Below, piece after piece: positions 1 to 7,477 of a stretch of DNA of 64,000 nucleotides. The stretch's first letter is position 1, and every line of letters begins with the position of its first letter. The notes below the pieces were generated by a model, which was not told where the DNA came from, did not search any database, and saw only the letters and a program-made list of their open reading frames with translations. The stretch comes from CBDDEI01 sp965226775 (GTDB taxonomy: Bacteria; Chloroflexota; Dehalococcoidia; SHYD01). The translations under genes and the position numbers were made by a program. Location of the stretch: NCBI GenBank assembly GCA_965226775.1, contig CBDDEI010000002.1, forward strand, positions 62,001-126,000, written 5' to 3'.

Positions 1-151
1 ATTCAAACCCAATGTTCAGAGCCTCCATAACGCCGACAACGCCACCACAATTAGAGCACTGAATGAACACGACACTGAAGTTAGAGCCGCGAGGTTCAGC
101 AGGAACCATTTCGAAATTGGTATTGTCACATTTTACGCATGTGGATATCAC
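1..151 (-). CDS. Small zinc-ribbon protein, C-terminus cut by window edge
   Basis: The reverse strand reads open from a GTG at 151 to the left edge for 50 codons. The peptide has two cysteine pairs, CVKC near residues 5-8 and CSNC at 32-35, spaced like a zinc ribbon that binds one zinc ion. An in-frame TAA lies just upstream, so the start must be close. GTG is the only usual start codon, with an AGGCAGG purine run about 12 bases before it. It lies downstream of the cysteine desulfurase on the same strand. Function is unknown; the cysteine pattern is directly visible, but the family is not recognised. Confidence 0.6.
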   Translation of the reverse strand, partial: MISTCVKCDNTNFEMVPAEPRGSNFSVVFIQCSNCGGVVGVMEALNIGFE

Positions 152-225
152 TATGATTTTTTACCTGCCTTCGAGTAGTCGCTTATCAGAAGCAAGACCA
201 ATACGTTGCTGGTAGACCTGAGGTA

Positions 226-1410
226 TCACGCCCGAGCGAGGGGAGAGAGGGAGCGCAGTCGTGCCACTATGTCCGGCAGGGTATGCAGGAGATAGTCCAC
301 GTCCTCCTCCGTGTTTGCTCGTCCCAGGGTGAGGCGCAGGCTGCCGTGGGCAATGTCTGTTTGCCGCCCCATGGCAGTGAGCACGTGAGACGGCTCCAGG
401 GAGGCCGAGGTGCAGGCGCTGCCGCTGGAGGCCGCAATGCCCGCAAAGTCCAGCCCCAGCAGGATGGGCTCGCCCTCCACGCCTTCAAAGGAGAGGTTCA
501 CGTTGTTGGGGAGCCGCTGGGTGGGATGGCCGTTCAGGTGTACCCCGTCCACAACCTCCATGAGCCCGTTGGTGATCCTGTCCCGCATCAGGCTCAGGCG
601 GTGGTTGCTCTCTTCCTGCTCTGCCACGGCAAGCTCCAGAGCCAACGCCGTACCCACAATCCCGGGGACATTCTCGGTGCCGGCGCGGCGGAAGCGCTCC
701 TGTGCGCCGCCCTGCAACTGCGGCATGAAGGGCACGCCCCGTCGCACGTAGAGGACGCCCGTCCCTTTGGGGCCGTAGAACTTGTGCGAGGAGAGGCTGA
801 GCATATCCACGCCCAAGCGGTCGACGTTGAGGTCGAGCGCACCTGCACCCTGGACGGCGTCTGTGTGCAGAACGATGTTTCTGCCACGCTGCTTGCTCTT
901 GGCTCTGACCACCGCCGAAACTTCAGCGACGGGCTCGATAGTGCCGGTCTCATTGTTGGCGTACATCACGCTCACCACGGTGGTGCGGTCGGTGATGGCG
1001 GCTTCGAGCTCGTTGAGGTCGATAAGGCCGTGCACGTCCACTGGCAGATAGGTCACATCAAAGCCGAATTGCTCCAAGAACTGGCAGGTATGGAGCACGG
1101 CGTGGTGCTCTATAGCGGTAGTGATGATATGGTTGCCCAGCTGCCGGTTGGCAAAGGCTGCGCCCTTCAGCGCGGTGTTATCGGACTCGCTGCCGCCGCT
1201 GGTAAAGATGACCTCCGTGGGCCGGCACCCCAGCAGCCGTGCGACGGTAGCGCGGGATGCGTCCACGGCTCTGCGGGCTTCCTGGGCCAGGCTGTAGATG
1301 CTGGAGGGGTTGCCATACTTCTCGGAGAAGTAGGGCAGCATAACATCCAGGACCTCTTGCCGGACGGCCGTGGTGGCCGCGTGGTCAAAATAGACATACC
1401 GTTGGGACAT
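226..1410 (-). CDS. iscS: Cysteine desulfurase, NifS/IscS class
   Basis: A PLP enzyme that removes sulfur from cysteine, giving alanine and a protein-bound persulfide for Fe-S cluster assembly or tRNA thiolation. The 394-residue length is normal. Visible landmarks are the N-terminal YFDHAATT, the PLP-lysine motif SSHKFYGPKG near residue 205, and the active-site loop SSGSACTSAS near residue 330, whose cysteine carries the persulfide (class I loop). ATG at 1410 follows an AGGAAAG ribosome site. No IscU or SufU scaffold is in view; the only same-strand neighbour downstream is the zinc-ribbon gene. NifS versus IscS cannot be settled without a partner gene. Confidence 0.95.
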   Translation of the reverse strand: MSQRYVYFDHAATTAVRQEVLDVMLPYFSEKYGNPSSIYSLAQEARRAVDASRATVARLLGCRPTEVIFTSGGSESDNTALKGAAFANRQLGNHIITTAIEHHAVLHTCQFLEQFGFDVTYLPVDVHGLIDLNELEAAITDRTTVVSVMYANNETGTIEPVAEVSAVVRAKSKQRGRNIVLHTDAVQGAGALDLNVDRLGVDMLSLSSHKFYGPKGTGVLYVRRGVPFMPQLQGGAQERFRRAGTENVPGIVGTALALELAVAEQEESNHRLSLMRDRITNGLMEVVDGVHLNGHPTQRLPNNVNLSFEGVEGEPILLGLDFAGIAASSGSACTSASLEPSHVLTAMGRQTDIAHGSLRLTLGRANTEEDVDYLLHTLPDIVARLRSLSPLARA

Positions 1411-1510
1411 GACGCTTCTTTCCTAGCTGCTGGTGAGGGTGGGAGATGAGAGCCTAATCCGCTGAACCTTTTCCTGCGTTCTTGTGTGCGTTCCAAATGT
1501 GAGTGAGTAA

Positions 1511-1539
1511 AGTATAGCCAGCGCGCCGTGTGGTGTACA
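1511..1539 (-). promoter_or_regulatory. Candidate sigma70 promoter for the cysteine desulfurase
   Basis: On the reverse strand TGTACA and TATACT are separated by 17 bases, leaving a leader of roughly 95 bases before the ATG at 1410. The minus-10 is one mismatch from consensus. Found by eye only. Confidence 0.4.
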
Positions 1540-1647
1540 GTTTGGAACCCTGAATTACTATTAGAATGAACCACGGCGACTGCGCTTCTTTGCTCCTTGT
1601 TTTGGCGTATCCCCTGCCGGGGCGGGCGAGCGCAGAGGGTGGTCCGG

Positions 1648-1815
1648 CTAGAGGTCGGAGCAGTCCCGCATGTAGCCGCAGTTGCGGCAGATGATCTTGC
1701 AATGAAGCTCGTAGGAGGGGCCGCTGCAAACGTCGCAAGGGCCGGCAGAAGGCCGTTGGGGCGACTGCGCTTGGGGGGTGGGCCGTGTTGGAGGCTGAGG
1801 TCGTGGTGTAGTCAT
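1648..1815 (-). CDS. 55-residue zinc-ribbon protein
   Basis: A short reverse-strand gene from ATG 1815 to TAG 1648. About 26 proline/glutamine-rich residues are followed by a compact cysteine-rich half: CDVC, then HCKIICRNCGYMRDC. Four to six cysteines at zinc-ribbon spacing suggest a single zinc site, so a nucleic-acid or protein contact role is possible but unproven. A purine-rich stretch (AGGGTGAG) sits just before the ATG. It is divergent from the glycosyltransferase at 1901. The cysteine pattern, start and stop make chance coding unlikely. Function unknown. Confidence 0.6.
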   Translation of the reverse strand: MTTPRPQPPTRPTPQAQSPQRPSAGPCDVCSGPSYELHCKIICRNCGYMRDCSDL

Positions 1816-1863
1816 CTCACCCTACTTTGCGATTTTCAGACAACGCCATGTGCGCCGCTTCTG

Positions 1864-1892
1864 TTGAGCCGTTATAGAGGGAACCGTATACT
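1864..1892 (+). promoter_or_regulatory. Promoter placing transcription start at the next ATG
   Basis: TTGAGC, a 17-base spacer and TATACT. The minus-10 ends at 1892 and the glycosyltransferase ATG is at 1901, so the predicted transcript would begin at or within a base or two of the start codon (leaderless). Confidence 0.5.
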
Positions 1893-1900
1893 AGACTCTC

Positions 1901-2845
1901 ATGAAGCGCATCGGTATCGTCATCGTTAATTTTAACGCCAAACCCCTGTTGGATGCATGTCTGGCCTCGGTTTACCGTTCCCAGGGCGTGGAGTTCGATG
2001 TGTCCGTAGTGGACAACGCCTCTGATGACGGCAGCGGTCAGATGGTGCGGGAGCGCTATCCACAAGCCACCGTCATTGAACGCGCCGATAACCGCGGGTT
2101 TGCGTATGCCAATAACCAAGCGTTGCGGGCCTGGGGCTTCACCGACGATGGCGCGGCTGAACCAGGCGACGGCTATCCCTACGTGCTGCTGCTGAACCCC
2201 GACACGGAGCTTCCTGCCGATGGCCTGGCGAAGGCAGTAGCGTACATGGACGCTCATCAGGACGTAGGGGTGGTAGGCGCAAAGCTGCTGAAGCCGGACG
2301 GCGCCCTCGATCTCGCCTGTCGCCGCAGCTTTCCCTCGCCCGGCGTTGCCTTCTACCGCATGGTGGGATTGAGCCGCCTCTTTCCTCACAGTAAGCGTTT
2401 CGGCCGCTACAACCTCACTTACTTGGATCCGGATGAGACTGCGGAGGTGGATGCCGTAGCCGGCGCATTCATGCTAGTGCGCGCCGAGGCCATCCGTCAG
2501 GCCGGCCTTCTGGACGAACGCTTCTTCATGTACGGGGAAGACCTGGACTGGGCGTTGCGGATGAAGCAGGTGGGCTGGAAAGTGGTCTACTATCCGGAAG
2601 TGGTAGTGCTGCACCACAAGGGCGGCAGCAGCCAACGCAACCGCAGCAAGGTGGTGACCTCCTTCTACCGCTCTATGCTCCTCTTTTACGAAAAGCACTA
2701 CGCCAAAAGTGTGCTACTGCCCCTCCACTGGTGCATTCTGCTGGCTATCCACCTGCAAGGAGCGGGAGCGTTTATCCGGCATCTAATCGGCTCCGTGGGC
2801 AACCTCAACCCCAAGAGGCCGCGGACCAACCGCACCCGCACCTAG
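1901..2845 (+). CDS. Family 2 glycosyltransferase (rhamnosyltransferase-like)
   Basis: A GT-A fold enzyme moving a sugar from a nucleotide donor to a cell-surface glycan. The N-terminus has the GT2 opening VNFNAKPLLDACL. LLNPDTEL near residue 105 is the DxD-like metal/nucleotide site. The C-terminal half carries GAFMLVRAEA and FFMYGEDLDWALR, typical of WbbL/RfbN-like enzymes acting in polysaccharide or O-antigen synthesis. Length (314 residues) is usual and there is no signal peptide. It is followed on the same strand by the polyprenyl sugar transferase, which fits an envelope-glycan operon. Donor and acceptor sugars cannot be read from sequence. Confidence 0.88.
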   Translation: MKRIGIVIVNFNAKPLLDACLASVYRSQGVEFDVSVVDNASDDGSGQMVRERYPQATVIERADNRGFAYANNQALRAWGFTDDGAAEPGDGYPYVLLLNPDTELPADGLAKAVAYMDAHQDVGVVGAKLLKPDGALDLACRRSFPSPGVAFYRMVGLSRLFPHSKRFGRYNLTYLDPDETAEVDAVAGAFMLVRAEAIRQAGLLDERFFMYGEDLDWALRMKQVGWKVVYYPEVVVLHHKGGSSQRNRSKVVTSFYRSMLLFYEKHYAKSVLLPLHWCILLAIHLQGAGAFIRHLIGSVGNLNPKRPRTNRTRT

Positions 2846-3028
2846 AGCGCAGGCTTGGAGCAACGCAGCTATGCCTAGAACACCGGTTACTTCACCAAGG
2901 ACGCTCAACCATGGCGATGCACCGCGCCAGGGCGAAGTGGTAATTGCTCAGGAGTGGCCGTGCGCGGCGGGAGCGCAGTCATATCGAGAGAGCCAGGGCC
3001 ATCCGGCTCGGTTGCGCCTGAGGTAGTC

Positions 3029-4438
3029 ATGGCGTCTCCCTTGCTCTTTTTCCTCCTTTCCGTGGCGATGCTCATCGTAGATATAGTCACCCTTGGACTT
3101 GCGCTGCTCCTTGCCTTCGACCTGCGCTTTCATACGGATCTGTTCGCCATGCCGGTTGAAATGCACATTTGGAGCGAGTACTGGCCGCTAATCCTCCTGC
3201 AGTCTATGGTGTTCGGGTTGGTCTTTGCGGGACGAGGCATGTACCGTATTCAGCGCAATGCCTCCAAGGTGGACGAGCTGCAGCGGGTGTTCCTGAGCGT
3301 GCTTATTGCCGGAGGGCTGACCCTCGGCGTGATTGCTCTTGGGCCGAGGGAGATCCCCTTTTCTCGTCTAGTAGTGCTGATGGCTTGGATAAGCGCCGTC
3401 CCGATGCTGTGGATAGCGCGCATTGTCCAATACTGGCTCCACGGGCAATTCCGGCGCTTTGGCCTAGGCGTAGAGCGCGTGCTGGTGGTGGGTGATGGGC
3501 CGGTGGCTTACGCCGTGCTGGAAAAACTGCACCACGGCCCTGCCTGGGGTTACCAAGTAGCTGGCTACGTGTCCGGCCCTGTCGCGTCCGGACGCACCTC
3601 CCTCAATGGCAGCACTCTGTTGGGCACGCTAGAGGAGCTCGATACCGTGGTGGCGCACAACCGTATCACCGAGGTCATTGTTGCGGAGCCGAGCCTGGAT
3701 CACCAGCATCTGTTAAACACGTTGGAGCGGCTCGACCCCAGGAACGTGACCGTGAAGGTGTTCCCAGACGAGTTCCAGCTTCTCTCCACCCAGGTGACCC
3801 TCAGCGACCTGAACGGCCTGCCCCTCATCAGCATCCGCGACGCTGCGCTGCAGGGGTGGCGCTCCATCGTTAAGCGCATAGTGGATGCGGTTGTGAGCGC
3901 GCTGGTGCTGGTGTTCCTCTCGCCGCTCCTGCTGCTGCTTGCGTTGCTCATCAAGCTGTCGTCGCCTACGGGGCCGGTCTTCTTTATGCAGGAGCGCATC
4001 GGTTTGGATGGACGTCACTTCTGGGTGATCAAGTTCCGCTCCATGCGTCCTGATGCGGAGGCCGGGAGCGGGCCGGTGTGGGCTACACGGAACGATCCCC
4101 GCGCGACGCCGGTGGGGAGATTCCTCCGCCGCTTCTCCCTGGACGAGCTTCCCCAGTTCATCAACGTGCTGCTGGGGGACATGAGCATTGTGGGCCCGCG
4201 CCCGGAACGCCCTGAGTTTGTGGAGGAGTTCCGGCAGCGCATCCCCAACTACTGGGCGCGGCACCGGCAGAAAGTGGGCCTCACCGGCTGGGCGCAGGTA
4301 AACGGCCTGCGCGGCGATACCAGCATTGAGGAACGTACCGCTTACGACCTGTGGTATGTTGAGAATTGGAGCCTCTGGCTAGACTTCAAAATCATGATAC
4401 GAACTATCCCCGTTATTTTTAGGCACAGCAATGGCTAG
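3029..4438 (+). CDS. Polyprenyl-phosphate sugar-1-phosphate transferase
   Basis: Starts exopolysaccharide or O-antigen units by moving a sugar-1-phosphate onto undecaprenyl phosphate at the membrane. Four or so N-terminal membrane helices are followed by a Rossmann-like CoA-binding domain (VLVVGDGPVAYAVLEKL), one more helix, and the C-terminal catalytic domain with KFRSM, SLDELPQ and GPRPE. This matches the WcaJ/WbaP/EpsE superfamily. The frame opens at a GTG at 2954, but its AGGA abuts the codon; ATG 3029 has GAGGT at good spacing and is chosen, giving 469 residues. It overlaps the next gene by 8 bases. Confidence 0.88.
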   Translation: MASPLLFFLLSVAMLIVDIVTLGLALLLAFDLRFHTDLFAMPVEMHIWSEYWPLILLQSMVFGLVFAGRGMYRIQRNASKVDELQRVFLSVLIAGGLTLGVIALGPREIPFSRLVVLMAWISAVPMLWIARIVQYWLHGQFRRFGLGVERVLVVGDGPVAYAVLEKLHHGPAWGYQVAGYVSGPVASGRTSLNGSTLLGTLEELDTVVAHNRITEVIVAEPSLDHQHLLNTLERLDPRNVTVKVFPDEFQLLSTQVTLSDLNGLPLISIRDAALQGWRSIVKRIVDAVVSALVLVFLSPLLLLLALLIKLSSPTGPVFFMQERIGLDGRHFWVIKFRSMRPDAEAGSGPVWATRNDPRATPVGRFLRRFSLDELPQFINVLLGDMSIVGPRPERPEFVEEFRQRIPNYWARHRQKVGLTGWAQVNGLRGDTSIEERTAYDLWYVENWSLWLDFKIMIRTIPVIFRHSNG

Positions 4439-5372
4439 GTTTGGCAAGACCTTTGGCGTAACCCTGCTGGTGGTCTTTGTGGCCGCGGTTTCGTGCAGCT
4501 TTGGCGCGTACCTGGGCTCGGCCTCCAGTAGCGGAACACTGCCTGGTCTGGGTGGCGACTCCATTGCGGTGATTTACGTGGAGGGAGCGATTCAAGGCGG
4601 CGAAGGCGGCGGCCTCTTCAGCTCCGACGGCGCGTACAGCGACAGAATCATCCGCTGGATAGGCCGCGCGCAGCAGGACCCCTCCGTGCGGGCGGTGGTG
4701 CTGCGGGTGGACAGCCCCGGCGGCGGTGTGACCGCCTCCGATGAGGTCTACAACGCACTGGTGAAGCTGAAGGCGGTGAAGCCCATCGTGGCCTCTTTTG
4801 GCAGCCTGGCGGCTTCGGGCGGTTATTACATCAGCGCGCCGGTCAATACCATCTTCGCTAACGAGACGTCTCTAACCGGCAGCATTGGCGTGATCACGGT
4901 AGTGCCCAATGCCCAGGGCCTCATGGAGAAGCTGGGCCTGGAGGTCTACACCATCACCAGCGGCGATCATAAGGACGACACCTCCGGCCTAAAGCCGCTG
5001 AGCGACTCGGCGCGGGGCATCCTGCAAAGCATCGTAGACGAGTCCTACCAACGTTTCGTCACCATAGTGAGCGAGGGCCGCGGCATTTCAGAAGCAACGG
5101 TCCGCGAGCTGGGGGACGGTCGTATCTATACCGGACGGCAGGCGTTGGAAGCGGGGCTAGTGGATGAGTTGGGAGACCTGCCAGAGGCGATAGATGCGGC
5201 GGCAGCGTTAGGTAACGTCCAGGGAGAGCCGCGGGTCATTCGTTATCGTAGCGGCGGGCTCTTCTCCGGCACGAGCGCGTCGCTCAAAGCGTGGTTGGGC
5301 TTGCCAGAGCTGCCCTTGCCGTCACTCGGGCAAGCGCCCTTCTCCCTGCAGTACCTCTACCTAGCCCCCTAG
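4431..5372 (+). CDS. sppA: Signal peptide peptidase SppA (S49)
   Basis: A membrane-anchored serine/lysine protease that degrades leftover signal peptides. It has one N-terminal membrane segment (residues 8-30), then the S49 fold: VDSPGGG, the serine motif LAASGGYY near residue 128, and the GDHKD segment that should carry the catalytic lysine. At 313 residues it is the short, single-domain bacterial form. Its ATG lies inside the end of the sugar transferase gene, implying coupled translation. The 3' end overlaps the convergent SixA gene by 12 bases. Confidence 0.92.
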   Translation: MARFGKTFGVTLLVVFVAAVSCSFGAYLGSASSSGTLPGLGGDSIAVIYVEGAIQGGEGGGLFSSDGAYSDRIIRWIGRAQQDPSVRAVVLRVDSPGGGVTASDEVYNALVKLKAVKPIVASFGSLAASGGYYISAPVNTIFANETSLTGSIGVITVVPNAQGLMEKLGLEVYTITSGDHKDDTSGLKPLSDSARGILQSIVDESYQRFVTIVSEGRGISEATVRELGDGRIYTGRQALEAGLVDELGDLPEAIDAAAALGNVQGEPRVIRYRSGGLFSGTSASLKAWLGLPELPLPSLGQAPFSLQYLYLAP

Positions 5373-5864
5373 GGCACGCAGAGACTTCGGGGTGAGGATG
5401 GAGTGGAGGGTTGCGCCCCCCGGCTCAATGCCGCCCTGCAGCGAAAGGTGCACGCAAGCCCCCTTCTGCAGGTCGATGGTGATGCGATCAGCGTCGCCAC
5501 TGAGCAAGTAAGCGATCAATTCATGCAGGTCCGGCTCGTGGCCAACCAGCGCGACGGCGTTGCTGCCGCCCTGCTCCCGTAGCACTGCCAGCACTTCTTC
5601 CGGACTGTGCCCCGGCTCTAGGGCTTCGCATGGCACCGGGGCGGGCCACCCGGTGTTTTTTTCCAGATAAACCGCCGTATCCCACGCGCGCACCAAGCGG
5701 CTGCTTAGGGTGGCCTGCACATCTTTGGCTACCTGCTTAAGGCCGTTGGCCGACTTCTTCCAGCGCTTCTCCCCTTCGGGCGTGAGCGGGCGCACCCTAT
5801 CGTCGGGCCAGAGCGCGTCGTCCCTGTCGTACGCCACTGCGTGCCGAATGATGTAGAGGTCCAC
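5361..5864 (-). CDS. sixA: Phosphohistidine phosphatase, SixA type
   Basis: A histidine-phosphatase (RHG) superfamily protein of 167 residues. It opens with LYIIRHA, whose histidine takes the phosphate, and carries the second catalytic histidine in VGHEPDL near residue 110. SixA removes phosphate from phosphohistidine in phosphorelay or PTS proteins, but related small phosphatases act on metabolites. It is the last gene of a reverse-strand run (Ppx/GppA, two kinase-like proteins, SixA) and begins 2 bases after the kinase-like gene, so cotranscription is very likely. The physiological substrate is unknown. Confidence 0.85.
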   Translation of the reverse strand: MDLYIIRHAVAYDRDDALWPDDRVRPLTPEGEKRWKKSANGLKQVAKDVQATLSSRLVRAWDTAVYLEKNTGWPAPVPCEALEPGHSPEEVLAVLREQGGSNAVALVGHEPDLHELIAYLLSGDADRITIDLQKGACVHLSLQGGIEPGGATLHSILTPKSLRALGG

Positions 5865-5866
5865 GA

Positions 5867-6595
5867 CTAACTCACGCTCTTCTGAAGCGCCTGCGCAGAC
5901 GTAGCCGTCATATCCTTCAGTATCACCTCAAGCTCTCCTCTTATCTCGGAAAAGACCTCGGCTATGCTGCCGCGGGCGTCCACAACGGTCATGTTGTGGT
6001 CCCTGGCCAGGATCTGGAACTCGCTTAGGAAGAGCTTTTTGTACTGGACAAAGTTCTGGAAGAGTTCGGGATTTCTGAGGAAGTCTTGGCCGGATTCCCA
6101 GTAGTCAAAGCCCTTGTTGCTCAGCACTCTAGGGATGAGGCTGTCTACATCAATGTCTAGATAGATGGTCTTGTCGGGTACGGGCGCAAAGCCATACAGG
6201 TTTTGCAGCCATTCAGGCGCAAGGCCGCGCACAATAGCCCGGGCCATGATGGAGTAGAAGTAGCGGTCCACTAAGGCAACTGCGCCCGCCCGCAGCGCAG
6301 GGATGATTTCCCGCTCCAACCGGTCACAGAAGTCTGTGGCATAGAACAGGTTGAGGGTAAGCGGGTCTAGGGTGTTGCCCTCTTTCGCCCGCTCTATGCC
6401 GCGGCCAGCCAACCTGGAGCGGGTAAGCCCGCTGGTCAGCACGGCGTGCCCTCTCAACTCCAGCCATTCGCTCAAAAGCGCAATCTGGGTGGTGCGACCG
6501 ACACCGTCCACGCCCTCAATGACCACCAGCCGTCCGGGGAGGGGGTCTGTGGAAGTACCTGGAGGTGGCTTGCCGTAGAAGCGCAGGTCAGTCAC
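5867..6595 (-). CDS. Thymidylate-kinase-like protein with altered P-loop
   Basis: A 242-residue P-loop protein of the dTMP kinase fold. The expected GxxGxGKT loop reads GVDGVGRTTQ, so the ATP-phosphate lysine is replaced by arginine. The nucleoside-site motif DRYFYS near residue 113 is kept. It lies 36 bases after a paralogue with a normal P-loop. Either this copy binds nucleotides differently or it has lost catalysis and serves as a partner subunit. True thymidylate kinases are usually near 210 residues; both copies here have an N-terminal extension. Confidence 0.75.
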   Translation of the reverse strand: MTDLRFYGKPPPGTSTDPLPGRLVVIEGVDGVGRTTQIALLSEWLELRGHAVLTSGLTRSRLAGRGIERAKEGNTLDPLTLNLFYATDFCDRLEREIIPALRAGAVALVDRYFYSIMARAIVRGLAPEWLQNLYGFAPVPDKTIYLDIDVDSLIPRVLSNKGFDYWESGQDFLRNPELFQNFVQYKKLFLSEFQILARDHNMTVVDARGSIAEVFSEIRGELEVILKDMTATSAQALQKSVS

Positions 6596-6631
6596 TATGC
6601 ATTCCTCGCTAGTTGGTTGCCCTAAATTCCG

Positions 6632-7477
6632 CTATAAGTAGCGACCCTGCAAGTTGGTTTCATGCAAGGCTTCCGTGACCCCAAAGGTATCGATTTTCAT
6701 TGCGCCTTCCAGCATTGGCGCAACGATTTTGCGCATAAGCTCCTGCTGGTGTACTAGGGTTTCCGTTGCGTCCATGCGAATAAGTCCGTACTCATCAACA
6801 AGCTTGTCGTACTCCTCCTTAATAAGCCCCTGGAATAGCCTGAAGCTGGTGTAGACATCTGAGCTTAACCCTAAGTCCTGCCCGGCTTCATAGTGCTTAA
6901 TAGTGGGCCGTCCGGACAGGATGCGGTTCATGGCTTCATCCAACGGAACATCAAAGTAGAAGGCTATGGTGGGCGGCATTGCGAAGGAGTAAAGACTCCT
7001 TAGCCAGGCGCGGTCCACGCCGCGGGCGGCGTCCCGAGCGTAGGCGGTGTAGACGTAGCGGTCTGCGAGCACCACGGCGCCGGCCTGCAGCGCCGGCAGG
7101 ATCTGGGAGTGCATCCGGCTGGCAAAGTCTGCGGCGTGGATAAGACTGAAGGACATAGGGGAGAGAAGCTTCTGATCTTTCCCACGACGAGTGGTTGCCT
7201 TGACGATGGGCGAGGAGTTCCATTCGCTGAAAATAACCGGGTAGCCCTGGTTGATCAGCCATTTGTGGAGCAGGTCTAGCTGGGTGCTCTTGCCGGAGCC
7301 GTCTATCCCTTCCACCACAATAAGCTTGCCTGGAAGATCGCCTTCCCCAAGGTACCTGGGAGCAGGCTCATCCTCGGGCTCTTTGTGCTGCGCGAGGATG
7401 AGGGACGCGGTTTCAACAGCTTTTCCGGGGGCATAGGCTGGAAATGCCAAGAAAAAGAGATCCCTTAGCAAGCGCAT
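6632..7477 (-). CDS. Thymidylate-kinase-like protein, intact P-loop
   Basis: A 281-residue relative of dTMP kinase with a canonical P-loop, VEGIDGSGKSTQ, near residue 55 and DRYVYTAYARD near residue 140. About 45 extra residues precede the kinase domain. Its start overlaps the end of the Ppx/GppA gene by 13 bases. The length, duplication and Ppx/GppA context leave open a role outside dTTP synthesis, for example phosphorylating another nucleotide or acting with polyphosphate. No other tmk is in the window for comparison. Confidence 0.78.
   Translation of the reverse strand: MRLLRDLFFLAFPAYAPGKAVETASLILAQHKEPEDEPAPRYLGEGDLPGKLIVVEGIDGSGKSTQLDLLHKWLINQGYPVIFSEWNSSPIVKATTRRGKDQKLLSPMSFSLIHAADFASRMHSQILPALQAGAVVLADRYVYTAYARDAARGVDRAWLRSLYSFAMPPTIAFYFDVPLDEAMNRILSGRPTIKHYEAGQDLGLSSDVYTSFRLFQGLIKEEYDKLVDEYGLIRMDATETLVHQQELMRKIVAPMLEGAMKIDTFGVTEALHETNLQGRYL

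Noticed and set aside
283..1449. 388-codon forward frame opposite the cysteine desulfurase
   Set aside because: It is the antisense shadow of a gene with full PLP-enzyme motifs; it has no ribosome site or recognisable domain.
1454..1738. 94-codon reverse frame overlapping the small zinc-ribbon gene
   Set aside because: Its frame is offset from the cysteine-rich frame that has a proper start and stop; composition is arginine-rich and typical of a shadow.
2871..3026. 51-codon forward frame between the glycosyltransferase and sugar transferase
   Set aside because: No ribosome site and no compositional or motif support; likely chance.
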